Assembly (NCBI GenBank): GCA_965240325.2
Contig: OZ251228.1
Location: 558,001 to 622,000 of the forward strand
Direction of reading: 5' to 3'
Length of the DNA: 64,000 nt
DNA from: Rebecca billardiae RCC1528
Lineage: Eukaryota > Haptophyta
The position numbers and the translations under genes are program-made. The notes below the pieces were generated by a model that saw only the letters and a list, made by a program, of their open reading frames with translations, searched no databases and was not told the DNA's origin. Shown piece by piece: positions 41,419 to 50,348 of the stretch. Positions within the stretch are counted from its first letter, which is position 1. Each line of letters begins with the position of its first letter.

Positions 41419-43143
41419 ATGGCGGCCCGTCCGCGCGGCGCCGCGGCGGAGCTCGAGGCGCAGGTGGCCCTGGCGTGGGAGGACTTCCTCCGCCATCGGT
41501 ACGCCGTGGCCGCGCGGCGGGCGCGCAACGCCCTCGCCACGCCCCCGGCCCACCCCGGCCCGGCCGCGCGCGACGCCGACGCGCACGTGATGCGCGCCGA
41601 TCTCCTGTACATTCTAGGCGCGACGAGCGCCAACGACCAGCGCGCGCTCGAGGAGGCGCTCGGCGAGTACGACGCCTACCTCGCGCTGGACCCGACGAAT
41701 CTGAGCGCCGCGCGCATGCGCGCCGAGACGCTGCTGCGCCTCAACCGCTACGAGGACGCGTTCGCGTCGTTTGCGCGGCTCGCGGCCGAGACGCACGCGC
41801 GCCGGGACGTGCGCGCGCTCGAGGTGGCGCCGTTCCAGCTGAGGCACGAGGCGGGCCGGCTGGAGTACCTGCGCTTGGAGCAGCTCCTGCCCGCGCACGA
41901 CGCGGAGCGCGCCACATCCGTCGCCGCCGAGCTGCGCACGCTCGCCGACACGCTCAGCGCGAGCGGCGCGAGTGGCGGCGCCGCTGACCCGCATGGCCGC
42001 GTGGCGATTGGCGAGCTGGCGGCGTCGCAGCGCGAAGCGCTCGCGCGCCTCCTCGGCGACGCGCTGCTCGCGCCCTCGCCCGATCCGCCGCCCGCGCTCC
42101 CGCTCGACACCCTGCCCACCCTCCGAGCCGACCTCGACTGGGCGGCCGCGCGGCGCGCGTACGCTCGCGACTCGCTCGTCGTCGTCGACGGGCTGCTGAG
42201 CGAAGCGGCGCTGTCCGAGCTGCAGGCGCACGTGCGCGAGTCGGCGAGCTTCCGCACGATGCGCGCGGGCTTCCTCGGCGCGTTCCCCGCCGACGGCCCG
42301 GCGCACCCGCGCGTGCTCGCGTGCGTGCGCGAGCTCGAGGCCGCGCTCGGTGCGGACGTCCTGGGAAGGGCTAGCGGAGGGTTGCCGCCGCCGGGCGGCG
42401 CGCACGGCGCGGCAGGAGCGGCTCGGCTCCGGCCGAGGCACCCGCTTGCGCTCTGGTGGTTCTTCAAGTACCCCGGCGCCGCGCGCGGCGCGGACGGGAC
42501 GGCGGCGGGGATCGGCATCCACGCCGACGCGGCCGCGGTCAACGTGAACGTCTGGATCACCACCGACAGCGCGCGAGAGTCGGGCGGCGGGCTGCTGGTG
42601 TACTCACCCGTGCCCCGCGCGGCGGGCAGCCGCGCGGCGGCGCACAACCGCGAGTTTGGGAGCGAGGCGGAGGAGGCGGCGCTGCGCGCGCAGCTCGAGG
42701 CGGGCGGGCGGGTGCAGCGCGTGCCGTACCGGTGCAACCGCGCGGTCATCTTCAAGTCCGACCGCTACCACGAGACGGAGCCGTTTGTCTTCAGGGACGG
42801 GCACGCGCACCACCGCGCAAACCTGACGCTGCTCTTCGGCGACAGGTGCGACGCGGAGGGCGCGGGCGAGGCGACGGCGGCGCAGGCGGTGGCGAACGCC
42901 GCTACTGGCGAGAACGGCCGCGCTCGCACGCTGCCGCGGGACGGCAACGACGGGACCAATGCTCAGGGGGCCACGCCGGCCGATTCTCGCGGTGCGCCCG
43001 GCGGCAGAGCGGGGCCACCTGGTGAGGGCGCAGCGGCAGCATCTGGGGACGAACCTCACGAGGACAGTGCCGCCAAACCGAGGCCATCCGCTTCGGAGGC
43101 GGACGGGCATGCCCCCGCACACGGCTGGTCGGTGTTCGACTGA
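41419..43143 (+). CDS. 2-oxoglutarate/Fe(II) dioxygenase-like protein with N-terminal helical repeat region
   Basis: 574 aa, no intron. Residues 1-170 are helical and TPR-like (ALGEYDAYLALDPTNLSAARM). Residues about 235-480 form a double-stranded beta-helix. The iron ligands fit GIGIHADAAAVNVNVWIT (His-x-Asp, about residue 367) and FKSDRYHETEPF (distal His, about 451), and HRANLTLLFG supplies the Arg that would hold 2-oxoglutarate (about 466). The family hydroxylates proteins or small molecules; the target here is unknown. The C-terminal 100 residues are Gly/Ala/Pro-rich and disordered. There is no signal peptide, so it is probably cytosolic or nuclear. The start is the ATG at 41419, and the frame is open slightly further upstream without an ATG. 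Confidence 0.78.
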   Translation: MAARPRGAAAELEAQVALAWEDFLRHRYAVAARRARNALATPPAHPGPAARDADAHVMRADLLYILGATSANDQRALEEALGEYDAYLALDPTNLSAARMRAETLLRLNRYEDAFASFARLAAETHARRDVRALEVAPFQLRHEAGRLEYLRLEQLLPAHDAERATSVAAELRTLADTLSASGASGGAADPHGRVAIGELAASQREALARLLGDALLAPSPDPPPALPLDTLPTLRADLDWAAARRAYARDSLVVVDGLLSEAALSELQAHVRESASFRTMRAGFLGAFPADGPAHPRVLACVRELEAALGADVLGRASGGLPPPGGAHGAAGAARLRPRHPLALWWFFKYPGAARGADGTAAGIGIHADAAAVNVNVWITTDSARESGGGLLVYSPVPRAAGSRAAAHNREFGSEAEEAALRAQLEAGGRVQRVPYRCNRAVIFKSDRYHETEPFVFRDGHAHHRANLTLLFGDRCDAEGAGEATAAQAVANAATGENGRARTLPRDGNDGTNAQGATPADSRGAPGGRAGPPGEGAAAASGDEPHEDSAAKPRPSASEADGHAPAHGWSVFD

Positions 43144-43546
43144 GCGTGACACTGATGGATCCCTGGGATGACGATATGACTGCCTGACGAGTGACGGACG
43201 ACGAGATGGATCCCTGGGATATGAACAAGTGCCTCACAAGGGCCTGCGCTCATATTATTACTTTATGAGCAGCCCTCATTCGATATCTGATGAAGATCGT
43301 AGCAGCAGTAGTCGATCCAATAACTAATAATAAGCTACTGCTCGTCGATCATATTCATCAACGATATATCGCGTCGTATCGATAATCACAGCAGCACTCA
43401 TCGCGTCGTCGTCACTCGCATCAGACTCGTCCGAGAGCGCCGCCCTCCTGCGCAGCGATGAGCACTGCACGCGCGCCCGCAGCTGCTGCCTGCCGCTTGC
43501 GCGCGCGGCCAGCCGCATCGGTCCCAGCGCAGATGTTGTGCAGCGC
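43144..43546. other. 3' flank with decayed coding extension of the kinase gene
   Basis: The part 43421-43546 continues the reading frame of the minus-strand kinase beyond its stop codon, reading ALHNICAGTDAAGRARK, that is, the rest of the interrupted ARM repeat. The rest is AT-rich, with TCATCA-type triplets. Confidence 0.6.
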
Positions 43547-44347
43547 TCAGCACCCATACTGCTGCACGCCCGCGTGCGCAGCGTGTGCGCCCATCGCGCC
43601 CACCACCGCGCCGAGAGCGCCAGCCTCCGCCGCCTGCTGCTTGCGCGCGATGCTAGCCGCGTCGGTGCCCCAGCAGATAATGTGCAGCGCTGCGCACGCC
43701 TGCTCCTGCACGCCCGCGTGCGCAGTGTGTGCGCCCATCGCGCTCACCACCGCGCCGAGTGCACCCGCCTCGGCCACCTGCTGCGCGCGCGCGCGCCCAG
43801 CCGCATCGTCACCAGCGCAGATGTTGCGCAGCGCCGCGCACGCCTGCTCCTGCACGCCCGCGTGCGCAGCGTGTGCGCGCATCGCGCCCACCACCGCGCC
43901 GAGAGCGCCTGCCTCGGCCGCCTGCTGCGCGCGCGCGCGCCCAGCCGCATCGTCACCAGCGCAGATGTTGCGCAGCGCCGCGCACGCCTGCTCCTGCACG
44001 CCCGCGTGCGCAGCGTGTGCGCGCATCGCGCCCACCACCGCGCCGAGAGCGCCTGCCTCGGCCGCCTGCTGCTTGCGCGTGTGGCCAGCCGCATCGGCCC
44101 CAGCGCAGATGTTGCGCAGCGCCCAGCACGCCTGCTCCTGCACGCCCGCGTGCGCAGCGTGCGCGCCCATCGCGCCCACCACCGCGCTGAGTGCGCCCGC
44201 CTCGGCCGCCTGCTGCTTGCGCGCGTGGCCAGCCGCATCGGTGCCAGCGCAGATGTTGCACAGCGCCCAGCACGCCTGCTCCTGCACGCCCGCGTGCGCC
44301 GTGTGCGCGCTCATCGCGCCCACCACCGCGCCGAGCGCGCCCGCCTC
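43484..44347 (-). repeat. 144-bp tandem coding repeat (48-aa ARM-like units)
   Basis: Five full units and one interrupted unit, each starting EAGALGAVVGAM. The units are nearly identical in DNA; two neighbouring units differ by hardly more than one residue (AQQAA versus AQQVA). This indicates recent unit duplication or homogenisation. Confidence 0.92.
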
Positions 44348-46363
44348 AGAGGCATCATGCCTCGTAGCTTTGCTGGCTCCAGATGCCGTCCGCGTCACAG
44401 CCACTCTCAGCGCGCACTCGGCTGCGGCAGGATCGGAGGCGGTGCGGATGGCCGTGCATAGCTCCGCCCAGCCCATCGCTGCCAGCTCTGCCTCTCCGCG
44501 CACAGCAGCTGCAGCGGGGCCTGCCGCCGCTGCAGCTGGCGACTTGGGCGGTGACGGCCGTGCAGCCATGTGCGGAGCGGTGTGCGCGGCCGCGCCGCCA
44601 GCAGGCGCCAGCTCTGCACCAGCTGCGTCGTCAGCGCCCTCGCACTCCATCAGGGGCTCAGACGCGCTGGGCGGCGTTGCCTCAGTGCGCACAGCAGCAG
44701 CGGCGCGTGCTGCTTCCGCGGCTGCGCTCTCAAGCGTGGCCACGAGGTCGGAGGCGCTCGGGCGGAGCGCGGCCTTCTTGTTGAGGCAGCTCTTCGCCAG
44801 CTCGCGCACTTCCGCGGGCGTCTCATCTGGCAGCCGAGGCCGCGCCCGTCCGCTCGGCTGCTGCTGCGTGAGCAGCTCCCCAACGAGCACGCCGAAGCTG
44901 TAGATGTCCGCCTTCTCGTTCGCCTTGCGCCCAGCCTTCACCTCCGGCGCCGCATATTCTGGCGTGTGCCCTCGCGCCGTCACGCGCGAGCCCAGCTTGG
45001 TGCGCGCCACCCCCACATCGGCGAGCTTGGCCAGGCTGTAGTCCTCGATGAGGAGGACGTTCTCCGGCTTGACGTCGTAGTGCACCACAGGCGGCTCGAG
45101 CGTGTGCAGGTAGTGCAGCGCGTACGCCACGTGCAGCGCGATGCGCCCGCCCGCGGCCGCCCAGGCCACGCGCGTCGGGTCCTTCTCGAGCGCGCTGCTC
45201 AGGCTGCCGCCGTGCATGCGCTCGGTGACGATGATCAAGTTGTCCGGGTCGTCTCCGCACGCGCCGTAGAAGAGCACGATGTGCGGGTGGCGCAGCTGGT
45301 GCAGAATCGCCACCTCGCGCTCGAACTCGCTGCGCGCAACGGCGCCAGCGGCGTTCAGCCGCTTGATCGCGACGGGCTGCGCCACCTTCAGCCGGCCCGC
45401 GTACACACGCCCCGAGCTGCCGCTGCCAAGCAGCACCTTGGCGCCGTCCGCGCGGCGCTCGTACACGACGTCGCTGGAGCGCACGTGCCACTGCGGACGC
45501 GGCGATGGCGCGGGCAGGCTCTGGATGCCGTCTTCGCGCTCCTCCGATTCGCCAGCGCCGCGCTCGGGCAGCACGCAGTAGCGCTTGCGGCCCTTCTTGC
45601 CCTCGTGCTGGTGGATCTCGCCCGGCTTGTCCATCAAGTCGACGATGTGCGCGCTGCCGTAGACGTGCACCACGTTCCACGCGTGCGCCTCGGCGGACGT
45701 GGCTCCGGACAAGTCGCCGCGCAACAGCGCGCACTCGATGCCCACCGCGTCGCACAGCACCTTGAAGAGCAGCGCGCGGTGCCGGCACACGCCGTGCGAG
45801 ATGTCGCCGAGCGGCACGAGCATCGAGCCCTTCGCCTGCACGAGCGCGTTGATCTCGCGCTTGCACTTCTCGTCGAGGTCGCGAGGCAAGCCCCCGAGCC
45901 AGTTGGACACGAGCGAGCCCAGTCGCTTGATGCGATCGCGCTTGTCCGTGATTGGCTGCAGCACCGCGCGTGCTCGTTCGACGCGATCGCGTAGGCACTT
46001 GTCGACGCGCGCGTCGACCAAAAGCACCTCGCGGTCGACGGCGGCGTCTGGCGGGCGGCACACGAGAGCCTTTGGCAAAGGCATCGCACGCGCATCCGCC
46101 ATCCGGCCGGGGTCGACGAAGCCGTCGCCCACGCGCGTGTCGAAGCCGAGCTTGTGCTCGTTGAAGTACCGCTCGGAGCTGGGCGCGAGGGGCAGCGCGA
46201 GCACGCGGTTGAGCCCGACCTCGCGGATCGCGCTGCCCAGCGTGAGTATGACACGATCGTCGATGCACTCCCTTACGCGCGCACGGCTGCCATCCGCCGC
46301 GGCGCCGCTACCAAAGATCATCACCTCCTCCCCGACGAGGCTGGGCGCGGTGGACGGCATCAT
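43547..46363 (-). CDS. EDR1-domain / TKL protein kinase / ARM-repeat fusion
   Basis: 938 aa from the ATG at 46363, no intron. Residues about 90-250 are an EDR1 (CTR1/EDR1-type, papain-like) domain with GDISHGVCRHRALLFKVLC and AEAHAWNVVHVYG. Residues about 305-570 form a kinase of the TKL type: LLGSGSSGRVYAG, VAIKRLN, VVHYDVKPENVLL (His-Tyr-Asp instead of HRD), ADVGVA (DVG instead of DFG), PEYAAPEV and DIYSFGVLVGEL. The catalytic Asp and the magnesium Asp are both kept, so activity is plausible. After an Ala/Pro-rich linker come five full 48-residue armadillo-like repeats and a sixth that is cut by a stop. Plant EDR1/CTR1 kinases act in stress or hormone signalling, but they lack this ARM tail. 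It is head to head with the gene at 46770. Confidence 0.85.
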   Translation of the reverse strand: MMPSTAPSLVGEEVMIFGSGAAADGSRARVRECIDDRVILTLGSAIREVGLNRVLALPLAPSSERYFNEHKLGFDTRVGDGFVDPGRMADARAMPLPKALVCRPPDAAVDREVLLVDARVDKCLRDRVERARAVLQPITDKRDRIKRLGSLVSNWLGGLPRDLDEKCKREINALVQAKGSMLVPLGDISHGVCRHRALLFKVLCDAVGIECALLRGDLSGATSAEAHAWNVVHVYGSAHIVDLMDKPGEIHQHEGKKGRKRYCVLPERGAGESEEREDGIQSLPAPSPRPQWHVRSSDVVYERRADGAKVLLGSGSSGRVYAGRLKVAQPVAIKRLNAAGAVARSEFEREVAILHQLRHPHIVLFYGACGDDPDNLIIVTERMHGGSLSSALEKDPTRVAWAAAGGRIALHVAYALHYLHTLEPPVVHYDVKPENVLLIEDYSLAKLADVGVARTKLGSRVTARGHTPEYAAPEVKAGRKANEKADIYSFGVLVGELLTQQQPSGRARPRLPDETPAEVRELAKSCLNKKAALRPSASDLVATLESAAAEAARAAAAVRTEATPPSASEPLMECEGADDAAGAELAPAGGAAAHTAPHMAARPSPPKSPAAAAAGPAAAAVRGEAELAAMGWAELCTAIRTASDPAAAECALRVAVTRTASGASKATRHDASEAGALGAVVGAMSAHTAHAGVQEQACWALCNICAGTDAAGHARKQQAAEAGALSAVVGAMGAHAAHAGVQEQACWALRNICAGADAAGHTRKQQAAEAGALGAVVGAMRAHAAHAGVQEQACAALRNICAGDDAAGRARAQQAAEAGALGAVVGAMRAHAAHAGVQEQACAALRNICAGDDAAGRARAQQVAEAGALGAVVSAMGAHTAHAGVQEQACAALHIICWGTDAASIARKQQAAEAGALGAVVGAMGAHAAHAGVQQYGC

Positions 46364-46769
46364 GAGACGCGTCAGCCCGCCGTCACGCACGGTGGCTCGA
46401 GCTGTCCGGTTTGGGCGGTCCGGCAATTCCCGTCGTCCGTCGATGAGCGACAGTTACTCCCGTGGAGCATACGGTACTCTTTTTAGAAACCTTATTCATA
46501 CATACCCCTGGCCATGGTATAGAAACGGGATCGTGACGATTCGGCACGCGGGCTGAGTGGCTGACTGACGACGGGGCGCTTCGCCCAATTGCCCGTCTCA
46601 AGTCCTGACGGTTCGGCGCCTGTGCTCACTAGTGCTGCTATCAGTTTGCTTATCTTTGGATCATTGGATCACTGATTTCGTCGAAAGCGTACCCGCATCC
46701 CTATGTACGCACACATCTTGCGCGATCTTGAGGCATCTTTTCGGCCTGACCACCGGCACGGTGAGCATC
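46364..46769. other. divergent promoter region between kinase and sulfotransferase-fusion genes
   Basis: 406 bp between start codons, of moderate GC. The plus-strand frame of the downstream gene is open through part of it but has no ATG before 46770. No named promoter motif was recognised. Confidence 0.45.
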
Positions 46770-49700
46770 ATGAGGAACGCCTCGGCGGCGGTGTACCTCG
46801 TCGCGAGCCTGACGTCGTCGCCGACGAGGCTGCACACGCTCGGGCCCACCGTGTCGTCGCTCTCGCCGCAGAGTCAGACGCGCCCCTTCGACGAGATCGT
46901 CCTCAACCTGCCCTCGCCGGCCGGGCAGACCGCCTCCCTGGGCGAGCTGCCGCCGGCCGTCTCGGCGGCGGTGACGGTCAACCGCGTGCCGTACGACTGG
47001 GGCCCGGCGGCGAAGCTGGTGCCAACGGTGCGCTACCTCCTGCAGACGCGGCTGCCCGCCATCGCCGCCGCACTCGAGCTGCCAGCGCGCGGGCACGAGC
47101 AGGAGGCCTGGCTGCGCACGCACATCGTGCTGGTGGCCGACGACGTCATCTACCCGCCCGGCATGGCGCTCTCGCTGGCGGGATCGGCGGCGCCGTCCGT
47201 GTCGGAGGCGGCGTCCGGCTCGAACCTGACGCCACGCACGCTGGCCCACCCGCGCGGCCACGCGCTCGTCGAGGGCCCGCACGGCGCGCCGCTCGACGTG
47301 GCCGAGGGTCGGTCTGGCTGGCGAATCCCACTCGGGGCGTTCGGTGGGCGCGGCGCGCGCGACGCGGACGCGTTCGAGGCGCGGATGCGCGAGCTGCTGA
47401 CCGGCGCGGACGCGAGAGCGAGCGACGACCTCGTCATCTCGGCGTACCTCGCCGAGCGCAACGTCTCGCGCGCGCTGCACAAGACGGAGCGGTTCCAGAA
47501 GTCGCAGCTGGGGCTGGCTGGCGCGATCACCGGCGGCGAGGAGCACTGGATGCGCGCGTGGCGCGTGCTCGAGTCGGGTCGCCTGCCCGCGCTGCCCATG
47601 CCCGAGCGCTGGGACGTGCTCTGCCCCGCGCAGCTGCGCCCCGCCGCGCCGCCGGCGTGCCAGTGGCGGACGGGCACTAGGGACTATCACGTATGGGGCG
47701 AGCGCCACAGCGGCACCAACGCGATCGCCTCGCACGTGCGGCTCAACTTTGGCGCGCCTGAGCCGTTTATGATGGAGACGTACACGCACATGTGGGTCTC
47801 GGAGGACGCCGCCGACCTCCGCAGCATGACGGCGAGGATGTCGCGCGTGCACGCGCACGGGCTGCCGGCGATCATCATGGTCCGCGAGCCCGTCCAGTGG
47901 CTGCTGCAGATGCACCGGCAGCCACACCACGCGCGCTGGCTGGCGGGTAGGGTGAGCTTCCTCGAGTTCCTGCAGGGCGAGTGGCGCTCGTGGTTCCCGC
48001 GCAAGGCGCGCGAAAAGTGCGCGGCGCTTGGCTTCATCCCAGCCAGCACCGTGCCCACCAAGCACATTGAAGCGCTCGCGCTCGAGCAGCAGCGCGCGTG
48101 CGCGGTGCGCGAGTTTGCCTCCGTCATCGCGCTGCGCTCGACCAAGCTGCGGCTGTGGGCGCAGGCGTTCGAGCTCGTGCCGGCGGACGAGCAGACGCGG
48201 CGCGAGCAGCTCGTGCACACGGTGAGCCGCCGTGCCGTGCCTGGCAGCGGCCGCGTGCTCGTGCTCCGCTTCGAGGACATGGTCGCGCGCGAGGCCGAGC
48301 TGCCGTGCGTGCTCGCCCACCACCTGGGCGCGTGCCCGCTGCACGCGCATGCGCGCTTACCCAACGAGCTGGTCGGGCCGGATGCGGCGGAGCTCATGGA
48401 GGAGAAGCTCGAGCGCGCGACGCACACACCGGTCGAGCCGTGCGCCCACCTCAACACCACCGGCGTGCGCGCGTTCCGCACGATCCTCGGTGGGCTGGAC
48501 TGGGCGATGGAGGCCCTCTATGGGTACGCGCCCGAGGGTGCGTACCGGCGCTGCCTGGGCGAGGCCGAGCCGCGGCGCGCGCCGGCCGAGCGCCCGCCGA
48601 GGCCCGAGCGGCGTGGGGATACCCTGCCGGAGCGTCCGCCTGAGGCTGCGCCCACTCACGAGCACGCGGCCGAGCCGCGTGAGCTCGAGCCGGAAGAGGC
48701 ACAGCGGCTGGGGGCCAGCTGCCCCGCCCCGCTTGCGCGCGCCGCGCCGCGCATGTGCCGCCCGCTGCGCGGGGCGCAGCGCTACCTCCTGTTCGGCGAG
48801 TGGCTCACGGGCGCCGGCACGATGAGAGACCTGATGCGCCGCAATTTCGCGACGGGCGAGCCCGCAAACAAGCCGGGCGAGCTCATCCACACGTGGACAT
48901 CGGGCGATCTGGCCGCGCTCGCGCGCACGAGCGCGCGGGTGCCCGCGCGCATCCTGCCTGCGATCGTGCTGGTGCGCGAGCCGGTGCAGTGGCTGCTGGA
49001 GCTGCACCACCACCCGAAGCACGCGCCGTGGATGCGGGGCGTCTCGATGCGCACGTTCGTCTCGACGGAGTGGCGCTCCTTGGAGCTGCCGGGCGCGCTC
49101 GAGCGGTGCGCCGCGCTCGGGCTCATCGCCAACGCGAGCGTGCCGATGGCGGCGGTGCACGCGCTGCCGCCCGAGCAGCAGCGGCGATGCGCGGTGCACG
49201 CGTTCGCGTCGCCGATCGCGATGCGCTCCGCGCAGCTGCGCCTGCTGCGCGAAGCGTTCGACCTCGAGCCCGCCGACGAGCGCACCCGCACCGAGCAGCG
49301 CGTGCACACCACTGTGAGCGCGCGCCAGCCCGGCCCGGCCGGCGCGCCCGTCCTCGTCCTCCGGTACGAGGATCTGGTGGCGCGCCCGCAGCACGCGCCG
49401 TGCGTGCTCGCACGGCACCTGGGCGGGTGCCCGACGCGCACATTCCCGGACGCGGCGCCGCTCGGCGGCGGCGGTAACACGCGCACTGAGCGCTGGATCA
49501 AGCGCGCCGGCCCCAAGCGCGCGGCCTCCGTCGACCCGTGCCCGCACGCCTCCCGGATGCCGCCGGAGACCTTCCGGCACATCGTGGGCGCCCTCGACTG
49601 GGAGCTCGAGGCTGTGTTCGGGTACGGTGGCGAGGGCGCGTACCGCGCGTGCACGGCGCGCGGTGTGCCGCTTTACCCGTCGGCGCCGACGGCCCAGCGC

Positions 49701-49994
49701 GTGCAGCCCGCGCTGCGGGCTCCGCCTCGCACGAGCGACAGCCCCAAGAAGCTCAAGGGGGCGGACACGCAGCTTCTCGCCATCACGCGCAAGGCGAAGC
49801 TGCCGCTGTTCGGGTTCCGGCCGGGCGCGCTGCTGGAGGACGTCCTCGACAACGATGACGGGGGCGGGGCTGAGGAGGATGGCGGGGCGGCGTCCTCAGC
49901 AGACTCGAGGCCCCACTGGCGTTTTGCCGTGAACTTCATTCGTCAGCATCGTCACACTCATCGTCAGCGTGATTGGAGTCGTCGTCGCGCGTAG
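46770..49994 (+). CDS. glycosyltransferase-like / tandem sulfotransferase-like fusion protein
   Basis: A single-exon 1,074-aa protein in three parts. Residues 1-300 resemble a GT2-like fold (AVYLVASLTSSPTRL start, FDEIVLNLPSP, and a DDVIYPPGMAL segment with acidic residues). Residues about 300-600 are a sulfotransferase-like module: YHVWGERHSGTNAIASHV gives the PAPS 5'-phosphate loop, and IIMVREPVQWLLQMHRQPHH, FLQGEWRSWF and VLVLRFEDMVARE follow. Residues about 665-970 repeat the same module (IVLVREPVQWLLELHHHPKH, FVSTEWRSLEL, VLVLRYEDLVARP), but its loop reads LLFGEWLTGAGTMRDLM and has lost the SGTN core. The two modules arose by internal duplication. There is no clear signal peptide at this start; a missed 5' exon could supply one. 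The likely role is glycan synthesis and sulfation; substrates are unknown. Confidence 0.72.
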   Translation: MRNASAAVYLVASLTSSPTRLHTLGPTVSSLSPQSQTRPFDEIVLNLPSPAGQTASLGELPPAVSAAVTVNRVPYDWGPAAKLVPTVRYLLQTRLPAIAAALELPARGHEQEAWLRTHIVLVADDVIYPPGMALSLAGSAAPSVSEAASGSNLTPRTLAHPRGHALVEGPHGAPLDVAEGRSGWRIPLGAFGGRGARDADAFEARMRELLTGADARASDDLVISAYLAERNVSRALHKTERFQKSQLGLAGAITGGEEHWMRAWRVLESGRLPALPMPERWDVLCPAQLRPAAPPACQWRTGTRDYHVWGERHSGTNAIASHVRLNFGAPEPFMMETYTHMWVSEDAADLRSMTARMSRVHAHGLPAIIMVREPVQWLLQMHRQPHHARWLAGRVSFLEFLQGEWRSWFPRKAREKCAALGFIPASTVPTKHIEALALEQQRACAVREFASVIALRSTKLRLWAQAFELVPADEQTRREQLVHTVSRRAVPGSGRVLVLRFEDMVAREAELPCVLAHHLGACPLHAHARLPNELVGPDAAELMEEKLERATHTPVEPCAHLNTTGVRAFRTILGGLDWAMEALYGYAPEGAYRRCLGEAEPRRAPAERPPRPERRGDTLPERPPEAAPTHEHAAEPRELEPEEAQRLGASCPAPLARAAPRMCRPLRGAQRYLLFGEWLTGAGTMRDLMRRNFATGEPANKPGELIHTWTSGDLAALARTSARVPARILPAIVLVREPVQWLLELHHHPKHAPWMRGVSMRTFVSTEWRSLELPGALERCAALGLIANASVPMAAVHALPPEQQRRCAVHAFASPIAMRSAQLRLLREAFDLEPADERTRTEQRVHTTVSARQPGPAGAPVLVLRYEDLVARPQHAPCVLARHLGGCPTRTFPDAAPLGGGGNTRTERWIKRAGPKRAASVDPCPHASRMPPETFRHIVGALDWELEAVFGYGGEGAYRACTARGVPLYPSAPTAQRVQPALRAPPRTSDSPKKLKGADTQLLAITRKAKLPLFGFRPGALLEDVLDNDDGGGAEEDGGAASSADSRPHWRFAVNFIRQHRHTHRQRDWSRRRA

Positions 49995-50348
49995 GCGCCG
50001 CTGCGCGCACCGTTGCCCGTGGCGTAGGCCGCGTATAGGCCGCCTAGTGTCTAGTGTGAGTAGTCTAGTGTCAGTGAGTCTGACGGCAGACGGGCCTCTG
50101 TGCTCAATAATCGTCTGCGCGCTATATATAGATATACTAATAATAATCTATTTTATAATAATTAATAAATATAATTATTAATCGGCACGACTAGTTATTG
50201 CCGCAGCAGCCGGCCAGCTGATGGCCGTGCCGTACCAGCAAGGCCAATGGCCACCAGCCATAGTACAATTAGTCACGGGACACGGGTGTCCCCGGGACGT
50301 CACAGCGAGTCACGGCGACATGTGACCGCCAACGACTTCGCACCAGGA
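49995..50348. other. intergenic between convergent genes
   Basis: Contains a tract rich in ATAATA/TTAATA (about 50120-50180). No gene was recognised. Confidence 0.6.

Noticed and set aside
43484-44347. Regular short-period repeats resembling a CRISPR-like array
   Set aside because: The 144-bp units are in frame and encode 48-residue ARM-like repeats of the kinase on the minus strand. There are no spacers.
43458-44903. Long plus-strand frame (481 codons) over the ARM region
   Set aside because: It is the complement of the kinase gene. Cys/Ala-rich periodic translation arises from the repeats in another frame.
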